Part shown: one piece after another, positions 9,613 through 19,059 of the stretch
Layout of the letters: each line of letters begins with the position of its first letter
How positions within the stretch are numbered: the first letter of the stretch is position 1
Source: Saprospiraceae bacterium
GTDB taxonomy: Bacteria; Bacteroidota; Bacteroidia; Chitinophagales; Saprospiraceae
DNA: 64,000 bases
Assembly (NCBI GenBank): GCA_016716335.1
Contig: JADJWN010000003.1
Span: 62,001-126,000 of the forward strand
Direction of reading: 5' to 3'
Made by a program: the position numbers and the translations under genes
Notes under the pieces: model-generated
Told to the model about the DNA's origin: nothing
The model's database searches: none
The model's input: the letters and a program-made list of their open reading frames with translations, nothing else

Positions 9613-11033
9613 ATGGAGTATATAAGTGTTTTTGATGTTTTTAAAATTGGAGTGGGTCCGTCCAGTTCGCATACACTGGGACCTTGGAAAGCAGCTCTGG
9701 ACTTTATTCACAGGATACCGGACAGCGTCAAAAATGATCAGCAGATTAAGCTCATGGTACATCTGTATGGTTCTCTCTCGCTGACAGGTAAAGGTCATGC
9801 TACAGATCTTGCGGTGATTATGGGTCTGGCCGGATATGAGCCGGATAAGGTGGATACTGCTGCCATACCTGTCATCCTGGAGCAGATAAGAAGCACTTGC
9901 AGGATTTGTCTTCCGGATGGCAAGGATTGCATTTTTGATCCTTCAATAGATATTGTTTTTGAAAAAGAATTTTTGCCCTATCATGCCAACGGTATGATTT
10001 TGAAGGCTGAAACGTCCGACGGACAGTTGTATTCAGAGGTCTATTACAGTCTCGGGGGTGGCTTTATACTCAGAGAAGGAGACGACCCTTCGGCCGGTGA
10101 GCATACACGGGTTCATCCTTTTCCCATACAGAAATCCGATGAATTATTAAACTATTGCAATACTGAACAACTACCCATTTCTGAAATTGTGCTGGCCAAC
10201 GAAAGAATTGACCGGTCAGAGCAGGAGATCAAAGCAGAGTTACTCAGGATATGGGATACTATGTTTGAATCCATGTATCTCGGTTGTCATACAGAGGGAT
10301 ATCTGCCGGGTGCGCTGAGGGTCAAAAGAAGAGCCGCTCCTGTTGTGAAAAAGTTGATCGGTGAGATGCACTATAACAGCAAGGAGGAGTGGCTGCAGTG
10401 TATCAGGAATCAAAATGTTCAGTTTCAGGATATTTTCAAATGGGTCAGCAGTTTTGCAATAGCTGTCAATGAAGTCAATGCAGCATTTGGCAGGATAGTC
10501 ACAGCACCTACCAACGGCAGTGCAGGAGTGATACCGGCTGTGCTCATGTACTATCTCGCATTTGTGAACAAGCATGCCGGGGAGCAGGAGATCATACGCT
10601 ATCTGTGCGTATGTGGAGAAATAGGCAGCATTTTCAAAAAAGGCTCTACCATATCTGCTGCAATGGGCGGCTGTCAGGCTGAAATAGGGGTATCCCCTCA
10701 TCCATGGCAGCTGCCGGTCTTGCCGAGCTTCTCGGGGCAAGCCCGGAGCAGTGTATCATAGCAGCAGAAATAGCTATGGAGCATCATCTCGGAATGACCT
10801 GTGACCCGATAGGTGGTCTGGTACAGGTACCCTGTATCGAAAGGAATTCCATGGGAGCCATCAAGGCTATTAATGCCGCAGAGATTGCAGTGGACAGAGA
10901 TCCGGCAGATGTGAAGGTACCCTTGGACAATGTGATTTCGACCATGTGGGAGACCGCCAAAGACATGCACCGCAAATACAAGGAGACGTCTGAAGGTGGT
11001 CTGGCCACTGCAGTTAATATTATCGATTGTTGA
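9613..11033 (+). CDS. sdaA: L-serine ammonia-lyase (iron-sulfur L-serine dehydratase), one frameshift
   Basis: Single-chain [4Fe-4S] serine dehydratase converting L-serine to pyruvate and ammonia, about 470 residues. The beta-domain opens with VGPSSSHTLGPW. The alpha-domain shows TAPTNGSAGVIPAVLMYY, IAMEHHLGMTCDPIGG and VQVPCIERNSMGAIKA, which carry the cluster-binding region. The first frame ends at 10761 and the continuation starts within the C4 run 10694-10697; restoring the frame there gives the expected GVS..SSMAAAGLAELLG. The gain or loss is either one missing base or two extra. No other breakage is seen, so error is more likely than decay. Confidence 0.9.
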
Positions 11034-11204
11034 AAAAATGAAAGAAATCCAGCATTTTGCCTTAAAATTAAAGCACATATTGTCTGTTTTGACTAAATAC
11101 TTTGTATTTCATCATCTTTTTTGAGTGACCCAATGTATTTTGGCCATATACTTTCCGGATTTTTGACTTATTTTGATATTTTGACAACTATATAATGACC
11201 TGAT

Positions 11205-11822
11205 ATGAAACAACTCTTGATAGTGTGCCTGATGATCGGATTGCCCCTGCTTGGTAATACACAGGTGGGGTATGGATTTACCGTTACCAATGATTTGTAC
11301 CAACGCCTGAAAAATCCGGCTGATGGCATTGCGTCCCCTTCAGCAGGCAGTGTTTTGCTCAATATAGGGGCTGGACCCAAATTATGGTTTGGGGGTCATA
11401 AAGCTTCGTTTTCCGTAGAATCACAGGCGGTAATTGCACCTTTGGGTTTTTCAGTCGGAGATTACAAAGGTCTGGGTATGGTCTCTTTTCCCATTCTGGC
11501 CAAAATCAACTTTAAAGGCTTGTCTTCCTTTGACAGAGAGGGAAAACTCGGATTTTCCATTGGAGGAGGCATACAGTATTCCCGCACGGAGTTGTTTGGC
11601 GTCACTGATAAATATGCTGCAAGAGGTGTGAGTCGGTCATATTTCAGTACCTATGTCATTCAGGCGGGCTATGGATTCGGTATTTCAGGTTTTGCCATTC
11701 AGGGATTTTTGAGATTGGGTTACAATCCTGATGACAAATCCCATGCGGGTCATTTTGGCATACAATATGACTTCAATATGCCAATGTTGAGAAAAATTAC
11801 ATCGCCTGAGAGCGAACTTTAA
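11205..11822 (+). CDS. Outer-membrane beta-barrel (porin-family) protein
   Basis: A 205-residue secreted protein: signal peptide MKQLLIVCLMIGLPLLGNTQ, then alternating strands rich in Gly and aromatics (LLNIGAGPKLWFGGHKASFSVE, GKLGFSIGGGIQYS, IQAGYGFGISGFAIQGFLRLGY), as in small 8- to 10-stranded barrels. The substrate or role is unknown. It ends 24 bp before murB and probably shares a transcript with it. A near-consensus TATTTTG box lies about 20 bp upstream of the start. Confidence 0.75.
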   Translation: MKQLLIVCLMIGLPLLGNTQVGYGFTVTNDLYQRLKNPADGIASPSAGSVLLNIGAGPKLWFGGHKASFSVESQAVIAPLGFSVGDYKGLGMVSFPILAKINFKGLSSFDREGKLGFSIGGGIQYSRTELFGVTDKYAARGVSRSYFSTYVIQAGYGFGISGFAIQGFLRLGYNPDDKSHAGHFGIQYDFNMPMLRKITSPESEL

Positions 11823-11845
11823 TATCTTTGGTCAGATTAAGATAG

Positions 11846-12846
11846 ATGGTTGCACAATCATTAATCAATTATAATACTTTCGGGATAGATGCCCGTGCCT
11901 TGTCCGTACGTTCGGTCTGGTCCACCAATCATCTTCTGAGCATGCTGAAAGAGGATATCTATCCATTCCGGATACTGGGGGGAGGCAGCAATATTCTCAT
12001 CACTCAGGATTTGCCATATCATATTCTGCGTAATGAAATCAAAGGATTGGAAATTACTGAAGAAAACGATGAACAACTGATTGTAAAGGTTGGGGCAGGG
12101 GAGGTGTGGCATCAGTTAGTCATGTGGACTTTGTCACATAATCTTGGAGGGCTTGAAAATCTCTCTCTCATACCGGGCAGTGTAGGTGCGGCTCCCATGC
12201 AGAATATCGGAGCTTATGGGGTCGAGCAGGACAGTTGTTTTGTGAGCCTTGAGGCAGTACATATCGAAACCGGAATAAAAAGATTTTTGATAAAGAAGAA
12301 TGCGGTTTCGGTTACCGGGAAAGTATATTCAAGTATAGTCTGAAGGACCAGTATTTTATTACACATGTGAGCTACAGGCTTAGTAAACGTAATCATAATC
12401 TCCACCTGACTTATGGTGCCATAAGTCAGGTACTGGAGCAGTGGCATATCGGATCACCTACCATTCATGATGTGAGCAGAGCAGTGATACACATCCGGCA
12501 ATCTAAACTGCCGGATCCCCGCGAAACAGGCAATGCGGGCAGTTTTTTTAAAAATCCTGTGGTGGAAAGAGATTTGTATGAAAAACTGAGCAGTATATAT
12601 CCGGATCTGGTGGCATATCCACAGCCTGATGGCAGATACAAAGTGGCAGCAGGATGGCTGATTGAAAAAGCAGGCTATAAAGGGGTCAGGCGACAAAATG
12701 TTGGTGTGCACAAGCATCAGGCGCTGGTTCTGGTTAACTATGGCGGTGGTACCGGTCAGGAAATACTGCAACTTTCACAGGAGATACAAAGAGTGGTAAA
12801 AGATAAATTCGGTATAGTGCTCGACCCCGAAGTGAATATCTGGTAG
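11846..12846 (+). CDS. murB: UDP-N-acetylenolpyruvoylglucosamine reductase, one frameshift
   Basis: FAD enzyme reducing UDP-GlcNAc-enolpyruvate to UDP-MurNAc in peptidoglycan synthesis. About 334 residues when repaired, the length of the type I enzyme. Visible motifs: NYNTFGIDARA, FRILGGGSNILI (FAD), IPGSVGAAPMQNIGAYG, the active-site region ECGFGYRESIFK (after repair), GNAGSFFKNP and AAGWLIEKAGYKG. The frame breaks in the T5 run 12284-12288; one extra T restores an unbroken reading through DKEECGFGYRESIFKYSLKDQ. The gene is normally essential, so the break is probably a read error. Confidence 0.93.
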
Positions 12847-13035
12847 GTCATGTTTCTCTTTTAACCAGGTGACCTTAAAATCATATTCTAACCCCCGGAT
12901 GGTGCATCATAACTTCGTGATGAAGTTTGAAATGGCCATAAATTAAGTACTTTCGTGAATGAAACTTATTAGCCCATCTTGGTGAAATAGTGAGAGTTAG
13001 TCTAGCAAATTATTTAGCTGCCAATTCAGGCCGTA

Positions 13036-13078
13036 ATACCTGCCCGTCCCCAGGCGGGGATTTTCCAGGTATAATTTG
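13036..13078. promoter_or_regulatory. Nested dyad next to a promoter-like box upstream of the photolyase
   Basis: An outer repeat ATACCTG/CAGGTAT (13036-13042, 13066-13072) encloses CCCG/CGGG (13043-13046, 13055-13058). It abuts TATAATTTG (13070-13078), close to the TAnnTTTG box. It may be an operator or attenuator for the photolyase gene 60 bp downstream, or the terminator of murB, although no clean T-tail follows. Confidence 0.35.
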
Positions 13079-13136
13079 GGTTAAAAAACCACAGACCTGA
13101 TTCGTTGTTATCAGAAGGCAACTAACATGTAAGTAA

Positions 13137-14465
13137 ATGGGTATTCATTTTTTCTGGTTCAGAAGAGATTTGAGACTGCATGATAATGCAGCTTTGTATC
13201 ATGCGCTCAGGAGTGGTAATCCGGTGGTTCCGGTATTTATATTTGACAAAAACATACTTGACAAACTCCAAAATCCCCGGGATGCCAGAGTGACCTTTAT
13301 CCATGACACGTTGACAGGACTGCAGACCAGCCTCCAGAAAATGGGAAGCGATCTCCGGGTATTTTATGGTACTCCGGAAGAAATCTGGCCTGCACTGATT
13401 GAAAAGTATGCACCGTCAGCCATCTACTGCAACCATGATTATGAGTCCTATGCCATATCCAGAGACGAACGGATACATCGGATAGCAGCAGCTGCAGGGG
13501 TGGCTTTTCACAGCTTTAAGGATCATGTGATATTTGAAAAAAGAGAAGTCTGCAAAGACGATGGTATGCCCTATACTGTATTTACACCGTATAAAAGAAA
13601 GTGGTTGCAGAAAATACAGGAAGGTGTGCAGAAGGTGGAGGATTCATTTTATCTCAAACCATATCCTGTGGAAAAATACATTGCCCACTTTTTTAAGACC
13701 GATAAACCTCAACCTGTTCCTGCACTTGAGTCCATGGGATTTGAAAGATCTGATATCATCGCTCCTCCAAAGGATGTAGAGAGGTCTATAATCCGAAATT
13801 ACCACGAAACCAGAAATTTTCCCGCATTACACGGAACGAGCAGACTGGGTATTCACTTCAGATTCGGTACGATTTCTATCAGGGATAAGGCAAGAAAGGC
13901 CTTCAGTCTGAATGAAACTTATCTGTCTGAACTGATATGGAGAGACTTCTATGCCCAGATACTCAGCAACTTCCCTTATGTGGAGAAGTCTGCCTTCAGA
14001 CCCGAATATGACAGAATACAATGGAGAAACGATGAAAAGGACTTTGAAAAATGGTGTGAAGGCAAGACCGGCTATCCCATAGTGGATGCAGGTATGCGGG
14101 AGTTGGTAAATACAGGGTACATGCACAACAGGGTGCGGATGATTACGGCCAGTTTTCTTACCAAGCATCTGCTGATAGACTGGAGGTGGGGAGAGGCCTG
14201 GTTTGCCAGACATTTGCTGGATTTTGATCTCGCCAGCAACAATGGAGGCTGGCAGTGGGCTGCCGGCTGTGGAACCGATGCGGCTCCTTACTTCCGAATT
14301 TTTAATCCGGATGCTCAGACCGAAAAATTTGATCATCAACTTCAATATATTAAAAAATGGATTCCGGAACTGGGTACAGCCGCATATCCCAAGCCCATAG
14401 TGGATCATAAACTGGCCCGTGAACGCTGTCTGACAGTGTATAAGCAGGCATTGGATGGCAAGTGA
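13137..14465 (+). CDS. phr: Deoxyribodipyrimidine photolyase (cryptochrome/photolyase family)
   Basis: Blue-light flavoprotein that splits pyrimidine dimers in DNA. The 442 residues match class I CPD photolyases. The N-terminal antenna-binding domain starts IHFFWFRRDLRLHDN. The C-terminal FAD domain contains TSRLGIHFRFGTIS, ELIWRDFYAQI, PIVDAGMRELVNTGYMHNR, WRWGEAWFARHLLDFD and NNGGWQWAAGCGTDAAPYFR. All are intact, including the tryptophan-rich segment for electron transfer. The gene is alone between murB and the ABC/OmpA cluster, with a dyad and promoter-like box upstream. Confidence 0.95.
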   Translation: MGIHFFWFRRDLRLHDNAALYHALRSGNPVVPVFIFDKNILDKLQNPRDARVTFIHDTLTGLQTSLQKMGSDLRVFYGTPEEIWPALIEKYAPSAIYCNHDYESYAISRDERIHRIAAAAGVAFHSFKDHVIFEKREVCKDDGMPYTVFTPYKRKWLQKIQEGVQKVEDSFYLKPYPVEKYIAHFFKTDKPQPVPALESMGFERSDIIAPPKDVERSIIRNYHETRNFPALHGTSRLGIHFRFGTISIRDKARKAFSLNETYLSELIWRDFYAQILSNFPYVEKSAFRPEYDRIQWRNDEKDFEKWCEGKTGYPIVDAGMRELVNTGYMHNRVRMITASFLTKHLLIDWRWGEAWFARHLLDFDLASNNGGWQWAAGCGTDAAPYFRIFNPDAQTEKFDHQLQYIKKWIPELGTAAYPKPIVDHKLARERCLTVYKQALDGK

Positions 14466-14570
14466 TTTTACAGTATTTGTCCATTGACGGCCTACATTAA
14501 TCGATTAAACACTTCTTTTGGGAACATTCAAAATTTTTTCTGCATTTTTACACCATAATACTGTGTGTTT

Positions 14571-15251
14571 ATGCTGAAAAAACTGAAATCCTTATTCATC
14601 ATAGAAGAAGAGTCGCCGGCTCAAAGTACATCGAACACAGGCAATTCCCCTACCTCAGAGACAGATGTTGACACATCTTCATCGGGTAGGGAGGAAGTCG
14701 CATTGAAAGACTATGTCCTGACTGAAACCCCGGGTAAACCTGACCCGAAGTTTGTTGATGTTTTGCTCAAAGCCATTGAGGCTGCCAATAAGGAAGGGTT
14801 TGATTATCTTGAATACAAAACCTCCCTGCAATCCCTCCAGAAAATGGATATGGATGAGGCCACACGGTTCAAATCCGCTTTTGTAATGGCCAAAACACTG
14901 GGTCTTACCAAAGAGAAATTGTTGCAAAGCACAGATTTTTATATCAGTATACTGAAATCCGAAGAGAAAAAATTTAAAGATGCACTTATCAACCAAAAGG
15001 AAAAACAGGTCAAAGGACGTGAGATGGATCTTAAAACTATTGAAAAATCTATGGCAGATAAGCAGGCTATGATTGAAAAGCTTAAAGCAGAAATCGAAGC
15101 CGGGCAGCAACAACTGTCCCAGATCAAAGCAGAAATCTCAGAGGCTGTACAAAAGATAGACAGCACCAATGAGCAGTTTATGATTGCATTACACTCTGTA
15201 CTCGATCAGATAACCGAAGACAGGAGCAAAATTCAAAACTATCTGGAGTGA
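14571..15251 (+). CDS. Cytosolic coiled-coil protein of the ABC/OmpA cluster, unknown function
   Basis: A 226-residue protein with no signal peptide or membrane segment. A GTG six bases upstream is also possible, but the ATG at 14571 (MLKKLKSLF) is preferred. A Ser/Thr/Glu-rich linker (about residues 15-45) leads to a compact helical part (DPKFVDVLLKAIEAAN..., 50-125) and then a long heptad-like coiled coil (about 125-226; KQAMIEKLKAEIEAGQQQ). No family is recognised. It precedes the next gene by 76 bp, in which a consensus promoter sits, so it may be transcribed both alone and with the cluster. Confidence 0.7.
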   Translation: MLKKLKSLFIIEEESPAQSTSNTGNSPTSETDVDTSSSGREEVALKDYVLTETPGKPDPKFVDVLLKAIEAANKEGFDYLEYKTSLQSLQKMDMDEATRFKSAFVMAKTLGLTKEKLLQSTDFYISILKSEEKKFKDALINQKEKQVKGREMDLKTIEKSMADKQAMIEKLKAEIEAGQQQLSQIKAEISEAVQKIDSTNEQFMIALHSVLDQITEDRSKIQNYLE

Positions 15252-15273
15252 TTGGAAAGTCGAAAAGTATTTA

Positions 15274-15306
15274 TTGTATTCAAGCAGCAATTTTAGTTTA
15301 TCTTTG
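15274..15306 (+). promoter_or_regulatory. Promoter of the membrane coiled-coil/SBP-OmpA/ABC genes
   Basis: TTG (15274-15276), a 22-bp spacer and a perfect TAnnTTTG box (TATCTTTG, 15299-15306), 21 bp before the ATG at 15328. It lies between the first and second cluster genes, so genes two to five have their own start of transcription. Confidence 0.65.
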
Positions 15307-15327
15307 AACGTCAGAAAAATCCATTGA

Positions 15328-16344
15328 ATGTCAGAAATCAAGCCTAAGTCGTTTTGGAAGAGACCGGAAGGTGTGACAGGCGCAATTGTGTTGGCCCTGA
15401 TTATATTCGGAGGTGGATATCTTCTTGCCACAAGTATTGCCGCAGTACTGGCATTTCTGAATACTATGCTCGGCCAGATAGTCATGATCCTCGTACTGGG
15501 TACTGTCATATATATGGCACTGGATGGTAAGACCCGTACCTTGGCAGGTTATATGTACAAGAGTCTGATGCGGTGGATTACAGGTTTGTTTGTAGAAATT
15601 GATCCTATCGGAATACTGAAATCCTATGTGTCAAGCCTGAAGACCAATCTGGTGCAGATGAACAGACAGATAGCACAGCTCAGAGGTCAGATGCATAAGC
15701 TTAAGGAAATGATTCTGAACAACAAGAAGGAAATCGATTCCAATCTCACTCAGGCAAGTCAGGCAGCTTCTGTCAACAAGCAGGCACAGGTATTGCTCAA
15801 AAGCAGAAAAGCCGGCAGATTGAAGGAATCCAATATGAAGCTCGAGGACCTGTACCGCAAAATGGAAGTGCTGTACAGAGTGCTCGTAAAGATGTATGAG
15901 AATTCAGAGATTCTTGTCGAAGATATTCAGGATCAGGTAATGGTCAAGGAGCAGGAGCGTAAAGCCATTCTGGCCAGTACTTCTGCCATGAGGTCTGCTA
16001 TGAGTGTAATCAAAGGAGATCCTGACAAAAAAGCTATGTTTGATGCGGCTTTGGAGGCCATAGCTGATGATGTGAGTAATAAAGTCGGCGAAATGGAAAG
16101 ATTCATGGAATTATCCCGCAATTTTATGCAATCTATAGATCTCCAAAATGGTGTATTTGAGGAAGAAGGATTGAAAATGCTCGAGCAGTGGGAAAAAGAA
16201 AGTGTATCTCTCCTACTGGGTGGAGAAAAAGAAACACTCCTGCACAAGGCCAACGATGATAATGATATACTGGATCTTAATGCTCCTGTAAAACAACCCG
16301 AAAAAGCCGGAAGAGTAAACCAATATGACAATTTATTTGAATAA
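15328..16344 (+). CDS. Inner-membrane coiled-coil protein of the ABC/OmpA cluster
   Basis: A 338-residue protein with two adjacent N-terminal membrane helices (about residues 16-40 and 44-66: VLALIIFGGGYLLATSIAAV, GQIVMILVLGTVIYMAL). A long, charged helical and coiled-coil cytosolic part follows (about 95-300), vaguely resembling PspA-type helical proteins (LVQMNRQIAQLRGQMHKLKE), and then a short acidic tail. No named family is recognised and the PspA likeness is only one of composition. It ends 21 bp before the substrate-binding protein gene and is very probably co-transcribed with it. Confidence 0.72.
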   Translation: MSEIKPKSFWKRPEGVTGAIVLALIIFGGGYLLATSIAAVLAFLNTMLGQIVMILVLGTVIYMALDGKTRTLAGYMYKSLMRWITGLFVEIDPIGILKSYVSSLKTNLVQMNRQIAQLRGQMHKLKEMILNNKKEIDSNLTQASQAASVNKQAQVLLKSRKAGRLKESNMKLEDLYRKMEVLYRVLVKMYENSEILVEDIQDQVMVKEQERKAILASTSAMRSAMSVIKGDPDKKAMFDAALEAIADDVSNKVGEMERFMELSRNFMQSIDLQNGVFEEEGLKMLEQWEKESVSLLLGGEKETLLHKANDDNDILDLNAPVKQPEKAGRVNQYDNLFE

Positions 16345-16365
16345 CGCAACTAAAACAGAATAATC

Positions 16366-17958
16366 ATGGCAACCAGACTTACTCCATTTGCAAAATTGCT
16401 CATCACACTCGGAATAGTATCCGGTTTGTACTTTGGCGGAAGATATGTATTGAATAATACGCAGTTGGGTAAAGACATAAAAAGTCAGGCTGAAAAGGCC
16501 CAATCCGAAGGTGGCTCAGAGTCTAAAGGAGGGATATTCGGAGGATCTAAAAAAAGAGACGAAAATACGCTCAGAGTTCAGTTGGTCACATGGGGAGGAT
16601 ATGGTCCGGGCCTCTATTTCAACGAAGGTGCCAAAGCCAATGAAAACAGCCGTTTTTATAAGGATTATGGTTTTAAAGTAGAATTTATTCTGGAAAATGA
16701 CCTGCTTAAGGCTTTAGGTGCCTGGACTGCGGGAGAGTATGATGTCATGGTACAGACCGCGGATGCTTTCCCTCTGTACACGGCTCCCGATGATATCAAT
16801 GAGTTCAAGCCCAGGGCTTTTATGCAGGTGGACTGGTCACGGGGAGGAGATGCTGTGATTGTCAAAAGAGGAATTAATACCGTTAATGACCTGAAAGGTA
16901 AGCGCATCGCAGTAGCCGTACCTTCGCCGGCACAGACTTTGCTTACTTCCACACTTGAGGCAGCAGGGCTTAAGTACAGCGATGTTACGGTAGTCAAAAC
17001 CACCGATAATCTTGAAGCCGCCAAACTTTTCAGGAGTGCAGATGTAGATGCAGCTGTGGTATGGAGTCCGGATGATGAACTGGCCACAGCCGACGTGCCG
17101 GGATCCAAAATCCTGGTGACCACTAAGGAGCAGTCGCATATCATTGCAGATATCATGTTTGCCAGCCAGAAAACCATTGATACTAAACGAGAGATGATCC
17201 ACAAGTTTTATGAAGGCTGGATGAAAGGTCTGGCAGAACTGAGGGATAACGCTTCCAATATGCAGAAGGCTGCCCGATACATGGCAGAGCTCAACGGAGT
17301 GAGTCCGGATGATGCGATGGGTATGATGTCTGTGGTATATTGGACCAATCACGGCGACAATGTCAATTTCTTTGGTCTCAATCCGGATTATAAGGGACAA
17401 AAAGGTCAGAATCTGTATGAAAAGATGGCTGCCAAGTTTGTAGAAACAGGAGATGCTGAAAAAATTGCTCCTGCCTGGAGGTCCGTAATTTATCTGGGAG
17501 CTATTCAGTCAGCCGAAAATGTCCTCAGTGGCCCGGCATATGCAGCCGAAAAATCCAAAACCTTCAATCCCGTGACCGCTGCTGAAAAATCAGCACCTGC
17601 CATCGCCTCCAAACCTGTCAGTATCACTTTTGCTACCGGCAGATTTGAACTGGATGAAAATGCAAAAACCATCATTGACCTGCAGTTTGCAGATGTGGCA
17701 CGTACTTTCGCAAACACTAAAGTGCGTATTGAAGGTAATACAGACAATGTGGGATCAGCTGCAAGCAATAAGGTGCTATCCGAAAAAAGAGCCAAATCTG
17801 TGGCCGAATATCTCCGCACACAATATGGTATGGATCCCAACAGATTTGTAATAGTGGGTAATGGTCCTGACAAACCGGTACCCGGCTGCGAATCCAATGC
17901 TACAGAAGATTGCAGGGCAAAAAACCGAAGAACAGAGTTTCAGCTGATTGGTGGTTAA
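16366..17958 (+). CDS. NitT/TauT-type substrate-binding protein fused to an OmpA peptidoglycan-binding domain
   Basis: A 530-residue fusion. An N-terminal hydrophobic segment (residues 8-28) can anchor it in the inner membrane. Residues about 65-395 form a periplasmic solute-binding domain of the NMT1/SsuA type (VTWGGYGPGLYFNEG, AAKLFRSADVDAAVVWSPDD). Residues about 415-530 form an OmpA-like domain (ITFATGRFELDENAKTI, EGNTDNVGSAASNKVLSEKR, KNRRTEFQLIGG) that normally binds diaminopimelate in peptidoglycan. The arrangement would tie the binding protein both to the membrane and to the cell wall. It is followed 39 bp later by its permease. The ligand is unknown; family analogy suggests a small anion or organic acid, which is weak evidence. 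Confidence 0.85.
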   Translation: MATRLTPFAKLLITLGIVSGLYFGGRYVLNNTQLGKDIKSQAEKAQSEGGSESKGGIFGGSKKRDENTLRVQLVTWGGYGPGLYFNEGAKANENSRFYKDYGFKVEFILENDLLKALGAWTAGEYDVMVQTADAFPLYTAPDDINEFKPRAFMQVDWSRGGDAVIVKRGINTVNDLKGKRIAVAVPSPAQTLLTSTLEAAGLKYSDVTVVKTTDNLEAAKLFRSADVDAAVVWSPDDELATADVPGSKILVTTKEQSHIIADIMFASQKTIDTKREMIHKFYEGWMKGLAELRDNASNMQKAARYMAELNGVSPDDAMGMMSVVYWTNHGDNVNFFGLNPDYKGQKGQNLYEKMAAKFVETGDAEKIAPAWRSVIYLGAIQSAENVLSGPAYAAEKSKTFNPVTAAEKSAPAIASKPVSITFATGRFELDENAKTIIDLQFADVARTFANTKVRIEGNTDNVGSAASNKVLSEKRAKSVAEYLRTQYGMDPNRFVIVGNGPDKPVPGCESNATEDCRAKNRRTEFQLIGG

Positions 17959-17997
17959 TCCTGTATTTATTACGCTTTACCTACCCATCTATCTATT

Positions 17998-19059
17998 ATG
18001 AAGTGGCAATGGCTTTTTGCACTCAGAGGTGAGCTCAACAAACGACAGAGTCTGTGGCTCTCTGTGGCAGGCTTAATATTTACATTGATAGTCTGGGTTT
18101 TGGTTACTTCCGGTGAAAATCCATTGATCAGCAGGACGGCATTTCCACATCCACTCAGGGTATTAGGGGCTTTCAGGGATTTATATGTAGAGAATGAACT
18201 GATCAAAAACATCGCCAGGTCTGTAGGGCTGAATCTCGGAGGATATATCAAAGCGGTGTTGTATGCCATCCCTGTGGGATTTCTGATAGGATTGGTGCCT
18301 ATGTTTCGGGGTGCTTTTCAGCGGATGGTGGATGCAGTCCGTTTTCTGCCACTTACTGCACTGACCATCATGTTTATCATCTGGTATGGTATATACGCTG
18401 AGGCAAAGATTAATTTTCTGGCATTTGGTATATTTATCTATCTCCTTCCGATAGTGGTGCAGCGCATTGACGAGGTGGATGATGTGTATCTCAAGACTGT
18501 CTATACGCTCGGTGCAGGATATTGGCAGACTATTCGTACGGTCTATCTTCCCTCCGTTATGTCGAGGCTCTCGGATGATATCAGGATACTGACTGCCATA
18601 TCCTGGACTTATATCATTGTAGCTGAGACCAGTGCAGACCAGGGTGGGATAGGCTCTCTGATATATCGCACAGGGCAGAGGATGAGCCGGGTGGACAAGA
18701 CCATAGCCTGCCTTATTATCATAATGCTGATCGGAATTTTTCAGGACATGATATTTAAGTATCTGGACCGGAAATTTTTTCCCCACAAGTATCAGCTCAA
18801 GACAACTTATGAAAGCAAAAATATCTCAAAAGAGACTACTTTGACTGACGTCATAGCAGGGTTTAGTCTTTCCATTCTTACCTGGATATTTTTGGGTGTG
18901 TATGTCATATTATCTGCAGACGAATATTTCGGTATTTTGGGTAATATAAAACTCCTGTCCTATCTCTTTGGAGAAACCCTGTGGACTATTGATGTATTGT
19001 TCCTATCCATTTTAGGATATCAATTGTATCAGCTCTATCGTAAATTCGTTGCCAAATGA
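17998..19059 (+). CDS. ABC transporter permease, NitT/TauT family, with C-terminal membrane extension
   Basis: A 353-residue inner-membrane permease. The core (about residues 20-260) has the BPD_transp_1 fold with the EAA-like loop around VYTLGAGYWQTIRTVYLPSV and ITAISWTYIIVAETSADQGG. Unlike usual SsuC/TauC permeases of about 250-270 residues, it has an extra C-terminal part with two more hydrophobic segments (about 283-305 and 325-345). Its last four bases overlap the start of the ATPase gene (ATGA), indicating translational coupling. Confidence 0.87.
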   Translation: MKWQWLFALRGELNKRQSLWLSVAGLIFTLIVWVLVTSGENPLISRTAFPHPLRVLGAFRDLYVENELIKNIARSVGLNLGGYIKAVLYAIPVGFLIGLVPMFRGAFQRMVDAVRFLPLTALTIMFIIWYGIYAEAKINFLAFGIFIYLLPIVVQRIDEVDDVYLKTVYTLGAGYWQTIRTVYLPSVMSRLSDDIRILTAISWTYIIVAETSADQGGIGSLIYRTGQRMSRVDKTIACLIIIMLIGIFQDMIFKYLDRKFFPHKYQLKTTYESKNISKETTLTDVIAGFSLSILTWIFLGVYVILSADEYFGILGNIKLLSYLFGETLWTIDVLFLSILGYQLYQLYRKFVAK

